A stretch of DNA of 64,000 nucleotides from JAXDMU01 sp963762435 (GCA_963762435.1 CAVXLN010000008.1:483780-547779), one strand, 5' to 3'; numbered from the stretch's first letter, positions 7,173 through 16,781 are shown. Program-made: numbers and translations. The notes: generated by a model from the letters alone, not told the origin.

Positions 7173-9408
7173 ATGTCGACTCTGCCTTTCCCCTCCGAGC
7201 CCGCCTACCTCCGCGGCTTGAACGAGCCGCAGCGCCGCGCGGTCGAGACGCTCGACGGGCCGGTGCTCATGCTGGCCGGTGCGGGCACCGGCAAGACGCG
7301 CGCGCTCATCGCCCGGCTTGCCCATATTCTCGTGACGCGCCGCGCGTATCCCAGCCAGATCCTGGCCGTGACATTCACCAACAAGGCGGCGCGCGAGATG
7401 CGCGAGCGGCTGGAGCGGCTGATCGGCCCGGCCGTCGACGGCCTGTGGCTCGGCACCTTCCATTCGCTCTGCGCCCGCATCCTCAGGCGTCATGCCGAGG
7501 CGGTCGGCCTCAAATCCAACTTCACGATTCTCGATACCGACGACCAGATCCGCCTGGTGAAGCAGCTGCTCTCGGCCGAGAATATCGATGACAAGCGCTG
7601 GCCGGCCCGCGCGGTGCTGGGCGCCATCGAGCGCTGGAAGGATCGCGGCCTCGGCCCCGACAAGATCGATGCCGACGAGGCGGGCGAGTTCGCCGGCGGC
7701 CGCATGGCGCTGCTCTACCGGCTCTATCAGGATCGGCTCAAGGTGCTGAACGCCGTCGATTTCGGCGATCTGCTGCTGCACAACCTCACGATCTTCCTCG
7801 AGCATCCGGACATACTGGCCGACTACCAGAAGCGGTTCCGCTACCTGCTGGTCGACGAGTACCAGGACACCAATGTCGCGCAATATCTCTGGCTCCGGCT
7901 CTTGGCCCAGGCGCACCGCAACATCTGCTGTGTGGGCGATGACGATCAGTCGATCTATGGCTGGCGCGGCGCCGAGGTCGGCAACATCCTGAAATTCGAG
8001 CAGGATTTCCCGGGTGCCGTGGTCATCCGGCTGGAGCAGAATTACCGCTCGACGCCGGAGATCCTGGCGGCGGCCGGCCATCTCATCGCGCACAATGCCG
8101 GCAGGCTGGGCAAGACGCTCTGGACCGACGGCGCCGGCGGCGAGAAGGTCCAGCTGCGCGGCGTCTGGGACAGCGAGGAGGAGGCGCGCTGGGTCGCCGA
8201 CGAGATCGAGGCGGAGCAGCGGCGCGGCACGCATCTCGCCGACATCGCCGTGCTGATGCGCGCCGGCTTCCAGACCCGCGAATTCGAAGAGCGTTTCATC
8301 ACGCTCGGCATCCCCTATCGCGTCGTCGGCGGCCCGCGCTTCTATGAGCGCCAGGAAATCCGCGATGCGATGGCCTATTTCCGGCTGGTGCAGCAGCCCG
8401 ACGACGATCTCGCCTTCGAGCGCATCGTCAATCTGCCGCGCCGCGGCATCGGTCAGGCGACGATCCAGGCGCTCTACACGTTGGGCCGCGCCATGGGCGT
8501 GTCGCTGACCGAGTCGGCACGCCAGCTCATCGGCAGCGACGAGCTGAAGCCGGCCGGGCGGAAGGCGCTGGGCAATTTCATCCGCGACATGGATCGCTGG
8601 CGCGGCCAGACCTCATCGCTCTCCCATGTCGAGCTCGCCCGGATCATCCTCGACGAATCGGGCTATACCGCGATGTGGCAGGCCGACAAGGCGCCCGACG
8701 CGGCAGGCCGGCTCGAAAATCTGCGCGAGCTCACCGTCGCCATGGCTGAGTTCGATACGCTGGCGGGCTTCCTCGAGCATGTCAGCCTGGTCATGGACAA
8801 TGCCGCCGACGCCACCGGCGACCAGGTCAGCCTGATGACGCTCCATTCGGCCAAGGGGCTCGAATTCGAGATCGTGTTCCTGCCGGGCTGGGAGGAAGGG
8901 CTGTTCCCGCATCAGCGCGCCATGGACGAGACGGGCGGCGCCGGGCTTGAGGAGGAACGGCGGCTCGCCTATGTCGGCCTCACCCGCGCCAAGCGCAAGG
9001 CGCTCATCTCCTACGCCGCCAATCGCCGGCTCTATGGCCAGTGGCAGAGCGCCATCCCCTCGCGCTTCGTCGGCGAGCTGCCGCAGGACATGATCGAGAT
9101 CAATCTCGCCACCGGCATGTATGGCCATGGCGCGCCCTCGGGCCGCGGCACGGCCTTCGATGTCGACACCGTGCCGTTCCGGGGCTTCCGCCAGCCCTTG
9201 CGCGGCGGCCGCGTGATCGAACTCATATTCCGCCCCGCGCGAAGGCGGCGAGATCCGCAAGGTCGGCGGCTTCAAGGCGGGCGACCGCGTGTTCCACCAG
9301 AAATTCGGCGGCGGCACGGTGCGCGAGATCGACGACAACAAGCTCGTCATCGATTTCGATCATGCCGGCGAGAAGAAGGTCATGGACAGTTTCGTGGAGA
9401 AGATTTGA
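7173..9408 (+). CDS. pcrA: UvrD/PcrA-type ATP-dependent DNA helicase (one frameshift near 9220)
   Basis: A superfamily 1A 3'-5' helicase used in repair and removal of replication obstacles. It starts MSTLPFPSEP at 7173. Visible motifs are the Q motif (LNEPQRRAV), Walker A (AGAGTGKT), TFTNKAA, the DEYQDTN Walker B, DDDQSIYGWRGA, QNYRS, LMTLHSAKGLEF and the C-terminal VGLTRAKRKA. The last ~55 codons (HQKFGGGTVREIDDNKLVID to SFVEKI) lie in the next frame and end at TGA 9406-9408. The switch is near 9220, where one extra base is present. Without it the protein is about 745 residues, normal for PcrA. The tail retains the family's C-terminal beta motif, so the gene is probably intact and the extra base an error. 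Confidence 0.85.
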
Positions 9409-10292
9409 TCCCCTTGGATCAGCGCCTCTGGCGCATCGCCATCACCGCCCCCGACGAGCGCGCCGCCGGCGCCTTCTCGGCGGCATTGGAGCTCGCCGGC
9501 GCCAGCATCGGCGCCTTCGAGATCGAGCCCCAGGGCAAATGGACGATCGAAGGCCTGGTCGAAGGCAAGCCCGACCGCGCCGCGGTCGAGGCGGCGATGG
9601 CGCTGGCCGCCTCCGCCTACGGCCTCGCCGAGCCCTCGATCGCGGTCGAGCCGATGCCCGATATCGATTGGCTAAAGCGCAATCAGGAAAGCTTCCCGCC
9701 GATGCGGATCGGCCGGTACTTCATCCATGGCAGCCATATCGAAACACCGGTGCCGGCGGGATCCATCGGCTTGCTGATCGACGCCGCCACGGCCTTCGGC
9801 ACGGGCGAGCACGCCACGACCCATGGCTGCCTTCTGGCGCTCGATCGGCTGGTGCGGCAGGGCAAACGAAGCCGCATCCTCGATATGGGCACCGGCACCG
9901 GCATCCTCGCCATCGCGGCCGCCAAAAGCTGGCGCGTGCCGGTGCTGGCCTGCGATATCGACGGCAATTCAGTGAAGGTCGCGGCCGAGAATGTCGGGCT
10001 CAACCATGTCGCCGGGCTCGTCATGTGCCGGCAGAGCGACGGCTACGCGTCCCGCGCCGTGCGGATCAATGGCCCCTACGATCTGATTTTCGCCAACATC
10101 CTGGCGCGGCCCTTGGTGTCGATGGCGCCAGACCTCGCCCGATATCTGGCACCGGGCGGCGTCGCCATCCTGTCGGGCCTGCTGGCTGGGCAGGAACGCT
10201 ATGTGGCGGCCGCCCATCGCGCCCAGGGGCTCGCCTTCATGGGCCGCATCCAGCGCCAGGGCTGGCACACGCTGATCTTCAGCAAGGGCTGA
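9405..10292 (+). CDS. prmA: ribosomal protein L11 methyltransferase
   Basis: PrmA methylates lysines and the N-terminus of ribosomal protein L11 using S-adenosylmethionine. The protein is 295 residues from a TTG at 9405, which overlaps the helicase stop (TTGA) and follows GGAGA; a TTG at 9414 is an alternative. Key motifs are the SAM-binding ILDMGTGTGILAIAAAKS, the family signature AFGTGEHATTHGC just before it, and NILARPL. It shares the reading frame of the helicase 5' part, so a 1104-residue fusion frame appears, but this comes from the helicase frameshift. Coupling to the helicase gene suggests cotranscription. Confidence 0.9.
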   Translation: MIPLDQRLWRIAITAPDERAAGAFSAALELAGASIGAFEIEPQGKWTIEGLVEGKPDRAAVEAAMALAASAYGLAEPSIAVEPMPDIDWLKRNQESFPPMRIGRYFIHGSHIETPVPAGSIGLLIDAATAFGTGEHATTHGCLLALDRLVRQGKRSRILDMGTGTGILAIAAAKSWRVPVLACDIDGNSVKVAAENVGLNHVAGLVMCRQSDGYASRAVRINGPYDLIFANILARPLVSMAPDLARYLAPGGVAILSGLLAGQERYVAAAHRAQGLAFMGRIQRQGWHTLIFSKG

Positions 10293-10298
10293 CTCCAC

Positions 10299-10919
10299 AT
10301 GCGCATCGCCTGCCTGCACACGGCCGAAAGCAACGTCGCGGTCTTCGATGCCGCTCTCGCCGGACTCGACCGGCCGGATGTTGAGCTTACCCATATCGTG
10401 CGTGCGGATCTGCTGGCGTCAGCCGAGGCCGCCGGCGGCTTGATGCCCGAAATCGTGGAGGAGACACGCGCAGCACTGGGATCGCTCGAAGCCGATTTCC
10501 GGCTTCTGACCTGCTCGACTCTCGGGCCGTCGGTCGATGGTTTGGAAGGTGTCGCGCGGGTCGACGCGGCCTTAGCACGCGAAGCCGTCCGCTGCGGCGG
10601 CAAGATCGCCGTGCTTTATGCGGTCGAGACGACGCGCGAGACGACGCGACTGTTGTTCGAGGATGTCTCGAAGGGGACGGATGCCGAGATCGAGATGCGG
10701 CTCGTCGCGGGCGCCTGGGATCTCTTCAAGTCAGGCGATCGGGCGAGCTATTTCGCCGTGATCGCCAAGGCGGCCGATAAAGCGGCGGACGCTGGGTATC
10801 GTGTCGCCCTCGCCCAGGCCTCGATGGCCGGGGCGGCGTCGCTCACTCAAGCCCGGCCGCTGCCCTTGAGCAGCCCGGCGGCGGGCTTGAGAGAGGCCGT
10901 TCAGGCGGCGTGCGAGTGA
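10299..10919 (+). CDS. Asp/Glu/hydantoin racemase-family protein
   Basis: A 206-residue protein starting 6 bases after prmA. The pattern LLTCSTLGPS provides the first catalytic cysteine expected in aspartate/glutamate/hydantoin racemases, followed by the glycine-rich turn. At the second cysteine position the protein reads VALAQASMAGAA, with no Cys, so a classical two-base racemisation looks impaired. It may be a one-cysteine relative such as an arylmalonate decarboxylase-like enzyme or a substrate-binding homologue. The 3' end overlaps the convergent DUF1127 gene by 19 bases. Confidence 0.7.
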   Translation: MRIACLHTAESNVAVFDAALAGLDRPDVELTHIVRADLLASAEAAGGLMPEIVEETRAALGSLEADFRLLTCSTLGPSVDGLEGVARVDAALAREAVRCGGKIAVLYAVETTRETTRLLFEDVSKGTDAEIEMRLVAGAWDLFKSGDRASYFAVIAKAADKAADAGYRVALAQASMAGAASLTQARPLPLSSPAAGLREAVQAACE

Positions 10920-11122
10920 CGGGACTCGTTCGCGGCGGCCAGCACCGGCTGAGCGGCCGGGTGCCGCGCCTGGCGATCGAACCGGATGAAGGGGATGTCG
11001 CCGCGACGCAGGCCGATATCGGCCAGCATGCGATCGTCCATCGAATAAAGCTCGTTCAGCACGCGCTGCCGCTCCTGCCAATGGCGCAGGCGGGCGATCG
11101 CGGCGTTCAGGGTCGTCAACAT
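10901..11122 (-). CDS. DUF1127 (YjiS-like) small protein
   Basis: A 73-residue basic protein that starts MLTTLNAAIARLRHW with AAGGAG upstream of the ATG at 11122. The core RVLNELYSMDDRMLADIGLRRGDIP is the DUF1127 signature (the xLxxLDDRxLxDIGLxRxDI pattern). Members in alphaproteobacteria are small RNA-binding proteins linked to regulation of metabolism. It runs convergent to, and overlaps, the racemase-family gene. The 280 bases upstream, to 11405, contain no other gene. Confidence 0.85.
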   Translation of the reverse strand: MLTTLNAAIARLRHWQERQRVLNELYSMDDRMLADIGLRRGDIPFIRFDRQARHPAAQPVLAAANESRHSHAA

Positions 11123-11405
11123 GATCTGCTCCTTGTGCGATGCAATAGTGGGCACCGCGTTGGGCTAATAAATGATGGAATTCCGCCACTTGAGAAGATA
11201 TTGCGCCGCAGCACAGGCCTGCCGCTCGCGCATGATTGGCCCCTCGCGCGCCTGGCGGGAGAAGGAGGGGCCCGCGCCAGCGGGAAGGTGAGGGGATACG
11301 CAAGGCCCTGATGCGTCGGTCGAAATTCCGTGCGCGCACCCCCGCCGCCCGAGCGCACGAGGGGGTATCTACGGGCGAGCGATCACCTGATCGCCGCTCG
11401 GTCGA

Positions 11406-12368
11406 TCACGCGTCGCGTGGCAGCCATGACGGCGCGATATGGGCTGATGCCGCCGTCTGGCCGGCGGTGAGCTCGACGATCACCTCGCGGATCCAGCGAT
11501 GACCGGCGTGTCCGTGGCTGCGCTCATGCCAGATCAAGCCGACCTCGAACGGCTCGGCCAACCACGGCAGGTCGACCAGCGTGAGCCGGTCCAGCTGCGT
11601 CTGCAGCAAACGGCGGGGCACCAGGGCGACGATGTCGCTTGTCGAGACGATCTCCGGGACGAAGAGGAAGGAGGCAGCGGACATCACGACCTTGCGGCGA
11701 TGTCCGAGGGTTGCCAGGGCATCGTCGATCGGCGTCGAGAAGCTGCCGCCCGACGGCGATACGATCACCTGTTCCAGCTGAACGAACTCTTCGAGGGTGA
11801 GCCCGCTTCGAAGCAGCGGATGACTCCGCCGTCCGATGAGCACATAGGTTTCGTCGAATAAGTGACAGGATCGTAAGTGCGGCCGGTCAGGGTCCGGGGT
11901 GGTGATCGCCAGATCGACCGCCCCGGTCGCCAGTTGGTGCTCCAGCAATTCGGGAGCCCAGTGGCGCACGGCGACACGCACGCCGGGGGCACGTCGGCGC
12001 AAGGCCAGAACCAGCGGCATGACGACGGCGGCCTGGATGTAGTCGGTGCAGGCCACCGTAACCGTGAGCTTCGCGCGGGTCGGCGAGAAATCCCGGTGCG
12101 ATTGAAACGTATCGCGCACCTGATCCAAGGCCTGTCGCAACGGACCCAGCAGCTCGAGGGCCTTCGCGGTGGGGATCATGCCGCGGCCGGCCGGAACGAG
12201 CAAGGGATCGCCCAAGACATCTCTAAGACGGCTCAGCTGCGCGCTTACGGCCGGTTGGCTGAGGTGAAGCCGCGCCGCCGCCTTCGTCACATTTCGCTCG
12301 GCCAGCAGGATCTCAAGCGTGGCCAGCAAGTTCAGATCGATGCGCTCGGTATCCAATCTATGGATCAC
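11406..12368 (-). CDS. LysR-family transcriptional regulator
   Basis: A 320-residue LysR protein. The N-terminal winged helix-turn-helix (LNLLATLEILLAERNVTKAAARLHLSQPAVS) is textbook. Residues 95-300 form the periplasmic-binding-protein-like effector domain (LTVTVACTDYIQAAVVMPLV). It starts with GTG at 12368. It is divergent from a quinone-reductase-like gene, with 80 bases between them, the usual arrangement for a LysR protein controlling its neighbour. NodD/SyrM-like members respond to aromatic compounds, but the ligand cannot be read here. Confidence 0.9.
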   Translation of the reverse strand: MIHRLDTERIDLNLLATLEILLAERNVTKAAARLHLSQPAVSAQLSRLRDVLGDPLLVPAGRGMIPTAKALELLGPLRQALDQVRDTFQSHRDFSPTRAKLTVTVACTDYIQAAVVMPLVLALRRRAPGVRVAVRHWAPELLEHQLATGAVDLAITTPDPDRPHLRSCHLFDETYVLIGRRSHPLLRSGLTLEEFVQLEQVIVSPSGGSFSTPIDDALATLGHRRKVVMSAASFLFVPEIVSTSDIVALVPRRLLQTQLDRLTLVDLPWLAEPFEVGLIWHERSHGHAGHRWIREVIVELTAGQTAASAHIAPSWLPRDA

Positions 12369-12448
12369 TCATCAGAGGACTATCGATTTCTCATATGGCT
12401 CCGGCGCCTTCACCGTGCAACCTCAGTCCCCCTGGAGAGAGCAGCGCC
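12369..12448. promoter_or_regulatory. divergent regulatory region between LysR and quinone reductase genes
   Basis: The 80 bases hold both divergent start regions. A ribosome binding site (GGAGAGA, 12434-12440) serves the rightward gene. A LysR operator is expected here from the gene arrangement, but no unambiguous T-N11-A palindrome could be assigned by eye. Confidence 0.4.
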
Positions 12449-13228
12449 GTGAAAAAGACAGTCTTGATCATCTATGCCCAGCCCGAACCGACCTCGGTGA
12501 CGCGTCAGCTCGTCGAGGTCACTGCCGATACGCTCGAAGGGCAAGGACACGAAATCGTCCGGTCCGACCTTTATGGCATGCGCTGGAACGCCGTCTACGA
12601 TGAGGCTGACTTTCCCGATCGTCAAAATCCCGAGCGGCTGTCTTTCATCCTGGAATCGCTCAATGCCTATTCCACCGGCAAGCAGACCGATGATGTCGTG
12701 GCCGAGCAGGCCAAATTGACGCGCGCCGATGCCGTCATCCTCCAGTTCCCACTTTGGTGGTTCGGCGTGCCGGCCATTCTCAAGGGATGGATCGACCGCG
12801 TTTACGCCTTCGGATTCGGCTATGGCTACAAGGACGGCACCAACAATCACCGCTATGGCGAGGGCGCGCTGAAAGGCAAGCGGGCGCTGGTGCAGGTTTG
12901 CACCGGCGGGCCGGAAGCCGATTACGGCGCACGCGGCGTCAACGGCCCGATCGATCAACTGCTCTTTCCCCTGACGCACGGGGCGCTGTTCTATCCGGGG
13001 ATGGATGTGCTGCCGACCCACACGGTCTATGGCGCCGCCCACTTCGCCACCGCCGAGCAGATCGAAACGGCCAAAGCGGCCTGGCGCCGCCGCGTCGAGC
13101 GCCTGTTCGAGGATGCGCCGATTCCGTTCCGATCGCAAAATGGCGGAGACTATCTCGAGCAACGTACGCTCAGGCCCGATGTCGCGTCGGGACGCGACGG
13201 ATTTTCCGCGCACATCGCGGACGAATAG
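12449..13228 (+). CDS. NAD(P)H dehydrogenase (quinone)/flavodoxin-like oxidoreductase
   Basis: A 259-residue protein starting with GTG at 12449 (VKKTVLIIYAQPEPTS). It belongs to the NQO1/MdaB-type flavodoxin-2 fold: N-terminal beta strand and phosphate loop (YAQPEPTS), LQFPLWWFGVPAILKGWIDRV (the flavin and dimer signature) and a conserved YxxGxL-type region (YGEGALKGKRALV). These FMN/FAD enzymes reduce quinones by two electrons and protect against redox cycling. Divergent transcription from the LysR gene implies induction by an electrophile or quinone. Confidence 0.88.
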   Translation: MKKTVLIIYAQPEPTSVTRQLVEVTADTLEGQGHEIVRSDLYGMRWNAVYDEADFPDRQNPERLSFILESLNAYSTGKQTDDVVAEQAKLTRADAVILQFPLWWFGVPAILKGWIDRVYAFGFGYGYKDGTNNHRYGEGALKGKRALVQVCTGGPEADYGARGVNGPIDQLLFPLTHGALFYPGMDVLPTHTVYGAAHFATAEQIETAKAAWRRRVERLFEDAPIPFRSQNGGDYLEQRTLRPDVASGRDGFSAHIADE

Positions 13229-13322
13229 GCCTTCGCGGCGCCGGCGGAACGCGACAGGCTTGTCTCCGCCGGGCCGCCTCTTTAGCTTCTCCGCCCATCG
13301 GCAATGCGGATCTGGTGCGGCA

Positions 13323-15350
13323 ATGGCAAACGGAACAGCTTACCAAGGCGATACGGCGCTCGCTTCCCTCTTGACCCAGGCGGGCTCGCGCTACGGCGTG
13401 GCGGAGGTGCGCGAGATCGCGCGCGGCGTGCTGGGTGCCGCCCCGGCGCGCGATCCGAACGCCTGGTGTGCGCTCGTAGCATCCAACCCGAGCACCGATC
13501 TCGCTTCCCAGCTCAACGCGTTGAAGACCGAGATCGCGGCCGGGCCGTCGGCCCAGAAGCCCGATTCCGCCGAGCAGGCGCGGCGCTTGGCAGCCGTGCG
13601 CGAAGGCCTGAAGCGGCTCGGCATCGACGGCTATTTCGTGCCCCATGCCGACGAGTTCCAGAACGAGATGACGCCGGCCTATGCCGATCGCCTGGCCTGG
13701 CTCACGGGCTTTACCGGCTCGGCCGGTGCTGCCGTGGTGCTGAAGGACAAGGCTGCCCTCTTCATCGATGGCCGCTACACGCTGCAGGCGCGCGAGCAGA
13801 GCGACGCCAAACTCTTCGCCCAGCATCATCTGATCGAGGATCCGCCGGAGGCCTGGCTCGCCCGCACGCTCGAGCGCGGCCAGCTGCTGGGCTACGATGC
13901 CTGGCTGATGAGCCCGGCCCAGGTCGATCGGCTCAAGGCCGCGGCCGAGAAGGCCGGTGCGGCCATCCGCGCCGTCGATTGGAACCCGACCGATGCCGCC
14001 TGGGGCCAAATCCAGCCGGCCCGGCCGCTCGGGCCGGTGGTGCCGCATCCCTTGGAATTCACCGGCAAGTCGGCGGCCGACAAGAGGCGCGAGATCGGCG
14101 ACCAGCTCGCCAAGGACGGGCGCGACGCCTTCGTCGTGACGGCGACCGACAGCCTCGCGTGGCTCCTCAACATCCGCGGCGCCGACGTGCCGCACACGCC
14201 GCTGGTGCTGGGCTACGCCATCCTCGACAAGGACGGCCAGGTCGATCTCTTCGTGGACAAGCGCAAGCTGACGCAAGGGCTCGAGACCCATCTCGGCAAT
14301 GGCGTGGCGGTCCGCCCGATCGAGGAGTTCGGTGCCGGCCTCGCCTCGCTCGAAGGCAAGCGCGTGCTGGTCGATCCCGACAAGAGTGCGGCCTGGGTGT
14401 TCGACCGGCTCAACGAGGCCAAGGCGACGGTGATCCGGGGATCCGACCCGATCAGCCTGCCCAAGGCGATCAAGAACGCGGTCGAGCTCGAGGGTGCCCG
14501 CAAAGCGCACAAGCGCGACGGGGCGGCCATGAGCCGCTTCCTCCACTGGATCGAGGGCAAGGCCGAGACCGACGGCCTGAGCGAGATCGAGGTCGCCGAC
14601 CGGCTCGAAGCCTTCCGCACCGGGGGCGAGAATTTCCGCGACATCAGCTTCGATTCGATCTCGGCCGCCGGCCCGAACGCAGCCCTGCCGCACTATCGCG
14701 CGCAGGAGGGCAATGAACGCAAAATCGAGCCCGGCAGCTTCTATCTCATCGATTCGGGTGCTCAATATCTCGACGGCACCACCGACATCACCCGCACCAT
14801 CGCGGTCGGATCGCTGACCCCGGAGATGAAGGACCGCTATACGCGCGTCCTCAAAGGCCATATCGCGCTCGATCGCGCCGTCTTCCCCAAGGGTACCACC
14901 GGTTCGCAGCTCGATGTGCTGGCGCGCCTGCCGCTGTGGCAGGCCGGCGTCGATTTCGACCATGGCACCGGCCACGGCATCGGCAGCTATCTCGGCGTCC
15001 ATGAAGGCCCGCACCGCATCGCCAAGGTGCCGAACACTCAGCCGCTGTTGCCCGGCATGATCGTCTCGAACGAGCCCGGCTATTACAAAACCGGTGATTA
15101 CGGCATCCGCATCGAAAACCTGATCGTGGTGAAGAAGCTCGATCAGAAGGGCGCCGAGCGCGAGATGTATGGCTTCGAGTCGATCACCCTCTGCCCGATC
15201 GACAAGCGCCCCATCGACCGCGCGCTTATGACCGAGGAGGAGACCGCCTGGCTCGACGCCTATCACACGAGGGTGCGCGCCGAGATCCTGCCGCAGCTCA
15301 CGGACGAGGCCGAGCGCACCTGGCTGGTGGAGGCAACCGCGCCGCTCTAA
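13323..15350 (+). CDS. pepP: Xaa-Pro aminopeptidase (M24B)
   Basis: A 675-residue aminopeptidase P. After an N-terminal stretch of about 85 residues not typical of the family (MANGTAYQGDTALASLLTQ onward) come two creatinase-type N-domains (LKRLGIDGYFVPHADEF; LLNIRGADVPHTP) and the catalytic pita-bread domain. Metal ligands are visible: D in YLIDSGAQY and in GTTDITRT, H in GTGHGIGSYLGVHEGP, E in SNEPGYY and E in RIENL. It removes N-terminal residues before proline. Alphaproteobacterial genomes often keep this gene near prmA; here four genes intervene. The N-terminal extension is the only unusual part; a later in-frame start would remove it. Confidence 0.9.
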   Translation: MANGTAYQGDTALASLLTQAGSRYGVAEVREIARGVLGAAPARDPNAWCALVASNPSTDLASQLNALKTEIAAGPSAQKPDSAEQARRLAAVREGLKRLGIDGYFVPHADEFQNEMTPAYADRLAWLTGFTGSAGAAVVLKDKAALFIDGRYTLQAREQSDAKLFAQHHLIEDPPEAWLARTLERGQLLGYDAWLMSPAQVDRLKAAAEKAGAAIRAVDWNPTDAAWGQIQPARPLGPVVPHPLEFTGKSAADKRREIGDQLAKDGRDAFVVTATDSLAWLLNIRGADVPHTPLVLGYAILDKDGQVDLFVDKRKLTQGLETHLGNGVAVRPIEEFGAGLASLEGKRVLVDPDKSAAWVFDRLNEAKATVIRGSDPISLPKAIKNAVELEGARKAHKRDGAAMSRFLHWIEGKAETDGLSEIEVADRLEAFRTGGENFRDISFDSISAAGPNAALPHYRAQEGNERKIEPGSFYLIDSGAQYLDGTTDITRTIAVGSLTPEMKDRYTRVLKGHIALDRAVFPKGTTGSQLDVLARLPLWQAGVDFDHGTGHGIGSYLGVHEGPHRIAKVPNTQPLLPGMIVSNEPGYYKTGDYGIRIENLIVVKKLDQKGAEREMYGFESITLCPIDKRPIDRALMTEEETAWLDAYHTRVRAEILPQLTDEAERTWLVEATAPL

Positions 15351-15351
15351 T

Positions 15352-15408
15352 ATTTCGGTGACAGTGCACTTAACTGCCGCGCCGAGCTTAGTGCACTGTC
15401 ACCGAAAT
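15352..15408. repeat. palindromic repeat, copy 1
   Basis: A perfect inverted repeat with 19-base arms, ATTTCGGTGACAGTGCACT at 15352-15370 and its complement at 15390-15408, around a 19-base loop. It lies between the convergent aminopeptidase and GST genes. The same arm sequence occurs again at 16240-16258. This is a dispersed palindromic element (REP/MITE-like), and its hairpin could act as a bidirectional terminator. Confidence 0.85.
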
Positions 15409-15415
15409 TGACTAT

Positions 15416-16117
15416 TCAAGCCCCCAGCACTTTGCGTAGCGAGGCCTCGATCTGGCCGCCGCAATAGGCGTCGCCATAGTCTTGCCGCGCCTTGGCGGCC
15501 AGCTTGGCCAGCGCCGGCAGGTCGGCCACCCTTCGCGTCAGCGCCGCCGTCATGGGGGCGGCTTCCTCGATGATGGCCGCGATCTTGGGGAAGCGGTCGG
15601 CCATGGTCGACCACAGCGTGGCGGTCACGACATCGGCGATGCCCGGCGCCTCACCGCCCAGCAGAAATCCCCCGCCCGCCGTCAGCCCATGGCGGCGTCC
15701 GGTCTCCTCCCAGAACGACAGCCACTTCTCGAGGCGCGGCACGAAATCGTGCCAGCGCTTCTCCGTCCACATCTCACGGCCGCCATCGAGCGTGATCTCG
15801 TCGATCACGTCGTTGGCGTCGTTGACGATCTTCACCGTGAGCGCGCGCAGGTGAGGCGTCGCGGGCAGAAGATCCAGCGTCTCGGCCAGATAGAGAATGA
15901 TGGCCGGCATCTGGGCAATGGCGCAGTCCGCCTTCTTATCGATCAGCAGGGGCGGGCCCATGAACGGCACCGGCATGTCCTCGACATTCCCGCCCATCAG
16001 CGTCGAGATCGCGGCATCGCCGCCCTCGGTCCAGCTCTTGCCGGCATAAGCGAGCACGGCGCGCACGAACTGGCCGCGGAACGGGACGGACCAATAGTAG
16101 AGAACGTAGTCGGACAT
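15416..16117 (-). CDS. glutathione S-transferase family protein
   Basis: A 233-residue protein beginning MSDYVLYYWSVPFRGQFVRA, the thioredoxin-like GST N-terminal domain; the S/R motif after YYWSVPFRG is the usual glutathione-contact region. The substrate-binding helix pair follows (CAIAQMPAIILYLAETLDLLP), then an all-helical C-terminal domain (GEAPGIADVVTATLW, the conserved N-capping motif region). GGAG precedes the ATG at 16117. It probably conjugates or isomerises an electrophile; the substrate is unknown. It is flanked by two copies of the palindromic repeat. Confidence 0.87.
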   Translation of the reverse strand: MSDYVLYYWSVPFRGQFVRAVLAYAGKSWTEGGDAAISTLMGGNVEDMPVPFMGPPLLIDKKADCAIAQMPAIILYLAETLDLLPATPHLRALTVKIVNDANDVIDEITLDGGREMWTEKRWHDFVPRLEKWLSFWEETGRRHGLTAGGGFLLGGEAPGIADVVTATLWSTMADRFPKIAAIIEEAAPMTAALTRRVADLPALAKLAAKARQDYGDAYCGGQIEASLRKVLGA

Positions 16118-16346
16118 TTCAGAGGCTCCGGATCATGCGGCCGATGTCGGCCGACAACGCTGCCAGGCTCGCTTCGTTCAGGCGTAGCACCTCCGCGATC
16201 CCGCGTTGCCCGTGGTAAGATCGGTTGGACCGTGCCGATATTTCGGTGACAGTGCACTAAATTCATTGAACTATTTAGTGCACTGGAGTGCACCCCTGGA
16301 ATGAGACAGAGAAAAGGGGGACAGTTCTCTTCGCGGAGGGGAACTG

Positions 16347-16781
16347 ATGGCCGAAGAGTTGGCACGGCGGTATAGCCGGGAATTCAAGTTGGCGGCGCTC
16401 GCCCGAATGGCTGCCGGGGAGAATGTGAGCGCCTTGGCGCGCGAGCTGGGCGTGCTTCGCAAGTGCCTTTATCAGTGGCGTGAGCGATACCGGATCGGCG
16501 GAGAGATTGCGGTTCGCAGTCGGGGCCGGCCGACGAAGGCTGAGTTTTTGGCGCTGCGGGCGATCCTGCCGGCAGCACCTGAGGCTCCTACGCGGCGGGC
16601 GCCGTCTGCGCCGGACGCGTTGGCGCAGGCTGAGCGTCGGATCGCCGAGCTTGAGCAGAAGGTCGGCCGGCAAGCGTTCGAGCTGGATTTTTTTCAGCGC
16701 GCCTTGCAGCAGATCGAGGAGACACGGCTGCGCAAAGCCGTGCTTGGCGCGACGGCGCCTACGCGGTCATCCAAGCGATGA
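16347..16781 (+). CDS. IS3-family transposase OrfA
   Basis: A 144-residue protein. The N-terminal helix-turn-helix (YSREFKLAALARMAAGENVSALARELGV) is the IS3 OrfA pattern, and LYQWRERYR follows it. The C-terminal part (AQAERRIAELEQKVGRQAFEL) is a leucine-zipper-like coiled coil used for multimerisation. Its stop overlaps the start of orfB (ATGA, 16778-16781), so the genes are coupled. Confidence 0.88.
   Translation: MAEELARRYSREFKLAALARMAAGENVSALARELGVLRKCLYQWRERYRIGGEIAVRSRGRPTKAEFLALRAILPAAPEAPTRRAPSAPDALAQAERRIAELEQKVGRQAFELDFFQRALQQIEETRLRKAVLGATAPTRSSKR

Noticed and set aside
7089..8234. Minus-strand gene within the helicase gene
   Set aside because: No motif; complementary to well-conserved helicase sequence.
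6978..10292. Helicase-PrmA fusion protein
   Set aside because: The true helicase tail is in another frame, and prmA starts in an overlap; the fusion comes from one extra base near 9220.
11156..11405. Small genes in the gap upstream of DUF1127
   Set aside because: Short frames without ribosome binding sites or recognisable composition; purine-rich GC stretch only.
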